Part shown: one piece after another, positions 59,895 through 64,000 of the stretch
Numbering within the stretch: the stretch's first letter is position 1
How the letters are laid out: each line of letters starts with the position of its first letter
From: Cellulomonas fimi
GTDB lineage: Bacteria; Actinomycetota; Actinomycetes; Actinomycetales; Cellulomonadaceae
Assembly (NCBI RefSeq): GCF_012952065.1
Contig: NZ_JABCJJ010000007.1
Location: 97,106-161,105 of the forward strand
DNA: 64,000 bases
Direction: 5' to 3'
Notes under the pieces: generated by a model
The model's input: the letters and a program-made list of their open reading frames with translations, nothing else
Told to the model about the DNA's origin: nothing
Databases searched by the model: none
Translations under genes and position numbers: made by a program

Positions 59895-59900
59895 TATCCT
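59895..59900 (+). promoter_or_regulatory. -10 box for the divergent membrane protein gene
   Basis: TATCCT 28 nt before the GTG at 59929, with GGAAGG between as the ribosome-binding site. Confidence 0.5.
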
Positions 59901-59928
59901 GGAGCGTCGTCTTCGGAAGGGTTCGTAC

Positions 59929-61515
59929 GTGCTGCAACGACTGATCGCCGCCGTCCTGAGCGTGCTGGGCCTGGCCGCCATCGCGTTCGGCGTCGGCTCC
60001 GCGACGCTCTGGCGGGCGGAGGACACGCTCGTCGCGTCCGCGCGGCCCTCCGCCGACGGGACGCTCGTCGCGACCGCGCCCGGCGTGCTCGAGCTGGGCG
60101 GCGGCGCGGTGACCGTCGCAGCCGAGGCCGTGGGCGGCACCAAGGTCGTGCTCGCGATCGGCAAGGAGCCCGACGTCGCCGGCTGGGTCGGCTCCGACGC
60201 GCACACCCTGCTGACCGGGCTGGCGGACGGCGGCACGCTCAGCACCCGAGCCGTCGAGGGGACCGGGCCGGCGGCCCCCGACGCTGCGGACGCCCCGGAC
60301 GAGGCGCCGGTCGAGGACGGTGCCCAGGCGCCGGCTCCGGCACCCGCACCAGAGCCGACGCCGGCCCCGGACCCGGACGGCTCCGACCTGTGGGTCCAGC
60401 AGGCGACGGGGGAGACCACCGCGGAGCTGACGTGGACGCCCGAGCCGGGCCGATGGACGTTGCTCGCGGCGGGCGTCGGCGAGGGCGCGCAGGCGCCGGT
60501 CGTGCGGCTCTCGTGGCCGCAGACCGTCACGACGCCGTGGCTCGTCCCCGGGCTCGTCGTCGGCGGCCTCCTGCTCGTGACGGGTCTCGTGCTCGGCGCC
60601 CGTGCGTGGCGCCGGGGCCGCGGCCCGGCGGGCCCGTCGACCTGGCACCCGGTCGACACGGGCGCGACGCCCGTGGTCGTCGCGAGCGGCTCCGCACCGC
60701 TCGCCGACACCGCGGCGAGCGGCGTCCGGGCGCTCACGCCCGGTCCGCAGCCCACCTCGGACGAGCGCCCGACCGTGGTCCTCACCCGGCGTCAGCTGCG
60801 GGAGGCTGCGGCCGCTGCTGCGGCCGCCACGCCGGCCGCGACGAGGCCACGCCTCCCGCTCCGGTTCCGCGCGCAAGCCGGCGGCCCGGCGTCGGCGGCT
60901 CCCGAGTCGACCCCGCCCGAGGTCGCCCCGCGCGAGGCCGCGCCACCCGGTTCCGCCGCACGAACAAACGACGCACTGCAGCAGGACGCACTGCAGCACG
61001 GCGCACCGCGGGACGACGCACGCGGTTCGGCCGAGCGCCGGAGCGACGCCTTCCTGCCGGCCGCGACGGAGCCCGTGCGGGCGGCGGACCAACGGCGGGG
61101 GACCGGCTCGTCCGCGACGACTCCGCAGCCGGTGGCACCCCAGCCGGCACCCGCCCGTCCGAGCCGGACGGCGGCTGCACCCACCTCTGTGGGTCGCCGG
61201 GGGACGCTTCCTGAGGGAGCGCCGTCGTCGGCGCCGAGCCGTCCTGACGCCCCACGAACCCCTCCCGTCGCCGGCTCCGGAGCCGCCGGCCCCGGCTCGT
61301 CGTCGACCGCCCCGGCGGGCTCCCGGGCCGATGCCTGGCGACGGGCGTGGGGCGTCCCCGGTGCGACGGGTGCGGAGCAGGGCGCGCCGGGACCGGCGGA
61401 GGCGCCGGACCAGGGCGCCGCAGCGGAGCGGCATCGATCAGGCGACGGGCCAGGAGACGGGCCAGGAGACGGGCGCGGTGCCGGAGACCCCGAGCGACGT
61501 GGGAAGGACAGCTGA
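59929..61515 (+). CDS. Two-helix membrane protein with long low-complexity cytoplasmic tail, unknown function
   Basis: 528 residues from a GTG with GGAAGG at the right distance. Helix 1 is LIAAVLSVLGLAAIAFGVGSATL; residues ~30-200 form an extracytoplasmic domain with a proline-rich stretch (PAPAPAPEPTPAPDPDG); helix 2 is WLVPGLVVGGLLLVTGLVLGA (about 205-225). The remaining ~300 residues are Ala/Pro/Arg-rich and likely disordered. I recognise no family. ATG sites upstream lack a ribosome-binding site. Coupled to the lipoprotein gene after it (TGATG). Confidence 0.72.
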   Translation: MLQRLIAAVLSVLGLAAIAFGVGSATLWRAEDTLVASARPSADGTLVATAPGVLELGGGAVTVAAEAVGGTKVVLAIGKEPDVAGWVGSDAHTLLTGLADGGTLSTRAVEGTGPAAPDAADAPDEAPVEDGAQAPAPAPAPEPTPAPDPDGSDLWVQQATGETTAELTWTPEPGRWTLLAAGVGEGAQAPVVRLSWPQTVTTPWLVPGLVVGGLLLVTGLVLGARAWRRGRGPAGPSTWHPVDTGATPVVVASGSAPLADTAASGVRALTPGPQPTSDERPTVVLTRRQLREAAAAAAAATPAATRPRLPLRFRAQAGGPASAAPESTPPEVAPREAAPPGSAARTNDALQQDALQHGAPRDDARGSAERRSDAFLPAATEPVRAADQRRGTGSSATTPQPVAPQPAPARPSRTAAAPTSVGRRGTLPEGAPSSAPSRPDAPRTPPVAGSGAAGPGSSSTAPAGSRADAWRRAWGVPGATGAEQGAPGPAEAPDQGAAAERHRSGDGPGDGPGDGRGAGDPERRGKDS

Positions 61516-62534
61516 TGGACCGCACCACCCGCACGCGCCGACGCGCGGCGGCCTGGGCGGCCGTCGCTGCCCTCGTGCTGAGTGCGTGCGCGCCGACTCT
61601 GCCCGAGCCGCAGCCGGCCGACGTCCCGGCAGTGCCGCCCCCGGCCGTGACGCCCGCGCAGGCGGAGCGTGTCCTCGACGCCGTCGGCGCGACCCTCACG
61701 ACGGCCGACGCCGCGCTCTCCACGGACGGGCTCGACGCGCGGCTCTCCGGTCCGGCCCTCGCGAGCCGCACCGCTGAGTACGCGGTGACGAGCGCCACGG
61801 CTGGGGCGAAGGGCTTGACGCCGGTCCCGACGAGCGCCCAGACGCTCGTCGTGCCGAACACCCAGGAGTGGCCGCGCGTCCAGCTCGTGGTGACCGAGCA
61901 GCCCGACGACCTCTCGAGCCCGCGCCTGCTCGTGCTCCAGCAGGCGAGCCCACGCAGCCAGTACATGCTGTGGGGGTGGGCACGGCTCCTGCCGGGCGTC
62001 CAGATGCCCGCCACGGCGACCGCGGACGTCGGCAGCACGCCGCTGCCGCCCGACGCCGCCGGACTGGTGGTCGCGCCGGCCGACGTCGCGTCGCAGTACG
62101 CCGACCTCCTGACCAACGGCGACGCCTCCGCGTTCGCCTCGGTGTTCGCCGGCCCCGACTCCTTCCGTCAGGGCCTGCTGACCGGGCGGGAGCCGCTCGC
62201 CCAGGTGGCGGCGCAGGCCTCGGGCACGTTCTCGGAGATCTCCACCGCCGTGCCGGACCAGACCTTCGCGCTCTCGACCGCGGACGGCGGGGCGATCGTC
62301 GTCGCCGCCATGACCACGACGTCGTCACTCACCTTCAGCGGGGCGACGCTCCCGCTGCCGCCCGAGCTGGCCGCCGTCTCGGGCGGCGCGCTCGCGCCGG
62401 GCAGCGAGCTCAGGAGCTCGCTCGGCGTGACGTACTCCGACGTCGTCGCCTTCTACGTCCCGCCCGCCGGGGTCCAGGCGCCCGTCGAGGTCCTGGGCGC
62501 CGAGCACATCCGCACGTCCGTCACCGGCGCCTGA
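61515..62534 (+). CDS. Putative lipoprotein of unknown function
   Basis: 339 residues. Signal AAAWAAVAALVLSACAP with lipobox LSAC (C25) and twin basic start (RTTRTRRRA). The mature part alternates helix-poor segments, with DVASQYADLLTNGDASAFASVF in the middle, and no cysteine. Likely outer face of the membrane. Coupled to the membrane protein upstream, so the pair may form one envelope complex (inference). Confidence 0.75.
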   Translation: MDRTTRTRRRAAAWAAVAALVLSACAPTLPEPQPADVPAVPPPAVTPAQAERVLDAVGATLTTADAALSTDGLDARLSGPALASRTAEYAVTSATAGAKGLTPVPTSAQTLVVPNTQEWPRVQLVVTEQPDDLSSPRLLVLQQASPRSQYMLWGWARLLPGVQMPATATADVGSTPLPPDAAGLVVAPADVASQYADLLTNGDASAFASVFAGPDSFRQGLLTGREPLAQVAAQASGTFSEISTAVPDQTFALSTADGGAIVVAAMTTTSSLTFSGATLPLPPELAAVSGGALAPGSELRSSLGVTYSDVVAFYVPPAGVQAPVEVLGAEHIRTSVTGA

Positions 62535-62573
62535 CCGGACATCTCGGACCGGTAGAAGATCAGGAGACACACC

Positions 62574-63524
62574 ATGAGCCAGCCCAGCAGCCCGCCCTCG
62601 CGCTTGGACGTGCGCGGTGCCGTCGACCTCGGCGCACTCGGCCGGCCGACGACCCCGCCACCCGGCGCGCCCGGAAGCGCACCTGCCGCGGGACCGTACG
62701 TGGTCGACACGACCGAGTCGACCTTCCCGGAGCTCGTCCAGAGCTCCACGCAGTACCCCGTGGTGGTGCTCCTCTGGTCTTCTCGCAGCCCCGCGAGCAC
62801 CGAGCTGGCGAGCAGCCTCGGTGCGCTGGCGGGCCAGTACGGCGGGCGCTTCCTGCTCTCACGCGTCGACGTCGACAGCAACCCCCAGATCGCCGCGGCG
62901 TTCCAGGTGCAGCAGGTGCCGTCGGTCGTCGCCGTGCTGGCGGGTCAGCCGGTCCCGCTGTTCCAGGGGGCCTACCCCGCGGAGCAGGTGGCCCCGGTGC
63001 TCGACCAGGTCCTCGAGGCGGCCGCGGCCAACGGCGTGACCGGAACCGCTCCGGCCGGCACCGAGGACGCCGGGGCCAACGCCGCAGAGCCCGAGCCCGT
63101 GGAGGAGCCGCTGCCCCCGTTGCACCAGGCCGCTTACGACGCGATCGAGCGTGACGACCTCGACTCGGCGGCGGCCGCGTACTCGCAGGCCCTGCGCGAG
63201 AACCCGCGCGACGACATGGCCCGCGCGGGACTGGCTCAGGTGGGTCTCATGCAGCGGACGCGGGACGTCGACCCCCGGACGGTCCGGGACGCGGCCGCCG
63301 CGAGCCCGGGCGACGTGGACGCGCAGCTCGCGGTGGCTGACCTCGACGTGCTGGGCGGCAAGGTCGAGGACGCGTTCGCGCGGCTGGTGGACCTGGTCCG
63401 CGCGACGTCGGGCCCGGAGCGGGACCGTGTGCGGCTGCGACTGGTCGAGCTCTTCGACGTCGTGGGGTCCGACGACCCGCGTGTGCCGCCCGCACGACGC
63501 GCGCTCGCGAGCGCGCTGTACTGA
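62574..63524 (+). CDS. Thioredoxin-fold/TPR co-chaperone-like protein lacking CXXC (YbbN type)
   Basis: 316 residues. Residues ~40-150 follow a thioredoxin fold (VVVLLWSSRSPASTELASSL, FLLSRVDVDSNPQIAAAFQVQQVPSVVAVLAGQP with the cis-Pro). Where active thioredoxins have WCGPC it reads WSSRSPAS, and the protein has no cysteine at all. The C-terminal half is TPR-like (LDSAAAAYSQALRENPRDDMARAGLAQVGL). E. coli YbbN acts as a co-chaperone through its TPR part. ATG with AGGAG. Confidence 0.85.
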   Translation: MSQPSSPPSRLDVRGAVDLGALGRPTTPPPGAPGSAPAAGPYVVDTTESTFPELVQSSTQYPVVVLLWSSRSPASTELASSLGALAGQYGGRFLLSRVDVDSNPQIAAAFQVQQVPSVVAVLAGQPVPLFQGAYPAEQVAPVLDQVLEAAAANGVTGTAPAGTEDAGANAAEPEPVEEPLPPLHQAAYDAIERDDLDSAAAAYSQALRENPRDDMARAGLAQVGLMQRTRDVDPRTVRDAAAASPGDVDAQLAVADLDVLGGKVEDAFARLVDLVRATSGPERDRVRLRLVELFDVVGSDDPRVPPARRALASALY

Positions 63525-63651
63525 GCCGCGCCCCGGAGCTCGTGACGAGATCCGGTCGCCTGCGGCCCGATGGTGCCGACGGCACACCGGCGAGGCGATT
63601 CAGCGCGCTGACCTGCGACGGAAGCGGTGACCGGCGTCACGTCGCGGCGAG

Positions 63652-63681
63652 TTGACGCTCTCGGCAGGGGCTGCGTACTGT
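63652..63681 (+). promoter_or_regulatory. Ribosomal RNA promoter P1
   Basis: TTGACG (63652-63657), 18 nt, TACTGT (63676-63681): a near-consensus housekeeping sigma promoter. Points toward the right edge. The stretch 63525-63651 before it shows nothing else. Confidence 0.65.
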
Positions 63682-63850
63682 TCTGGATGTCGCCCGGCAG
63701 GGAGGAACGGACACCGCAGCGCCTCTCAGCGCGCAGCGTGGCTGGTCCCGGAGGGTGACCACCCCGAGCACGTCCGTCAGGCGCCTCTGCGCCTGGGTCC
63801 GGGTGCGCTCTGAGCCGGTGACCCCGGTCGATCCCGCTGCGAGAGGGGAT

Positions 63851-63879
63851 TTGACGAGGGGGAGCGGCTCGGCTAAGTT
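63851..63879 (+). promoter_or_regulatory. Ribosomal RNA promoter P2
   Basis: TTGACG (63851-63856), 17 nt, TAAGTT (63874-63879). Transcription should begin near 63886. The strongest promoter in the window. Confidence 0.78.
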
Positions 63880-63886
63880 TGAACGG

Positions 63887-64000
63887 TTGCCTCGCGGCGG
63901 GTTGGGAGATCCAAGGCGATGCGCGTCTGTTCCTTGAGAACTCAACAGCGTGCCAAGTAGTTGATGCCATGTGGTTCATCGGTTGGTGTTGTCCGGGCTT
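63887..64000 (+). other. Pre-rRNA leader (16S rRNA expected just beyond the window)
   Basis: TTCCTTGAGAACTCAACAGCGTGCC (63930-63954) carries TTGAG-AA-CTCAA (63934-63945), a motif kept in leaders of actinobacterial rRNA operons just before 16S. The rest runs to the edge without the 16S start (AGAGTTTGATC), so the gene itself is not in view. Confidence 0.72.

Overview
The window is chromosomal DNA of a very GC-rich (roughly three-quarters G+C by eye) actinobacterium. The best fit is Cellulomonas or a close relative. This is inferred from the acyl-CoA carboxylase set with a small epsilon subunit, a Scy/FilP-like coiled-coil protein, NucS instead of MutS-type repair, a zinc-binding L31 next to rho, GTG starts, and many genes whose -10 box lies 6-7 nt from the start codon (leaderless pattern). 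Nearly every base is coding, and most lines of evidence point to core chromosome. No prophage, insertion sequence, CRISPR array or defence island is visible.

Layout. (1) 1-9.4 kb is a nucleoside-salvage neighbourhood: the end of thymidine phosphorylase, an unrecognised C39-like putative cysteine peptidase, adenosine deaminase, then on the minus strand purine nucleoside phosphorylase > phosphosugar mutase, and deoC > aldehyde dehydrogenase > a shortened, cysteine-free aldehyde dehydrogenase. (2) 9.5-11 kb is an LpdA-type quinone reductase. (3) 11-21.4 kb is a minus-strand block around acyl-CoA carboxylase: accD, an acidic unknown, accE, a DUF885 protein, maf, the biotinylated alpha chain, a NUDIX hydrolase, an unknown, and a membrane protein fused to an exonuclease/endonuclease/phosphatase domain. 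birA, which attaches biotin to the alpha chain, is divergent from accD. (4) 22.4-30.6 kb is mixed: a class III cyclase, a YedK/HMCES protein, two MFS transporters, an aminotransferase, two small membrane or lipid-anchored proteins, guanine deaminase, tRNA-Arg(CCG) and a GntR regulator. (5) 30.6-37.2 kb is argS-lysA, then hom-thrC-thrB, tightly overlapped. (6) 37.5-52.9 kb is the conserved actinobacterial run rho, rpmE, prfA-prmC-tsaC, a WecA-type transferase, an AtpI-like protein, atpBEFHAGDC, a DUF2550 protein and nucS. (7) 52.9-56.9 kb is nagA coupled to a GH1 glycosidase, a small zinc-ribbon-like protein and an alpha/beta hydrolase. (8) 57-63.5 kb is a coiled-coil cytoskeletal-type protein and three envelope or chaperone-like proteins of unknown role. 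(9) 63.6-64 kb holds two good promoters and a pre-rRNA leader, so a ribosomal RNA operon should begin just past the right edge.

The genes fall into functional sets: nucleoside breakdown to acetaldehyde and its oxidation; malonyl/methylmalonyl-CoA production with its biotin ligase; aspartate-family amino acids; translation termination and tRNA modification; and energy conversion. The most notable items are a protein with 24 consecutive 11-residue (hendecad) repeats at 57.4-59.7 kb, a cysteine-free pseudo-aldehyde-dehydrogenase translationally coupled to an active-looking partner, a widespread leaderless promoter architecture, a 53-bp direct repeat behind accD, and a possible CTG start of atpB. 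I did not find a multi-gene system that I would call clearly new.
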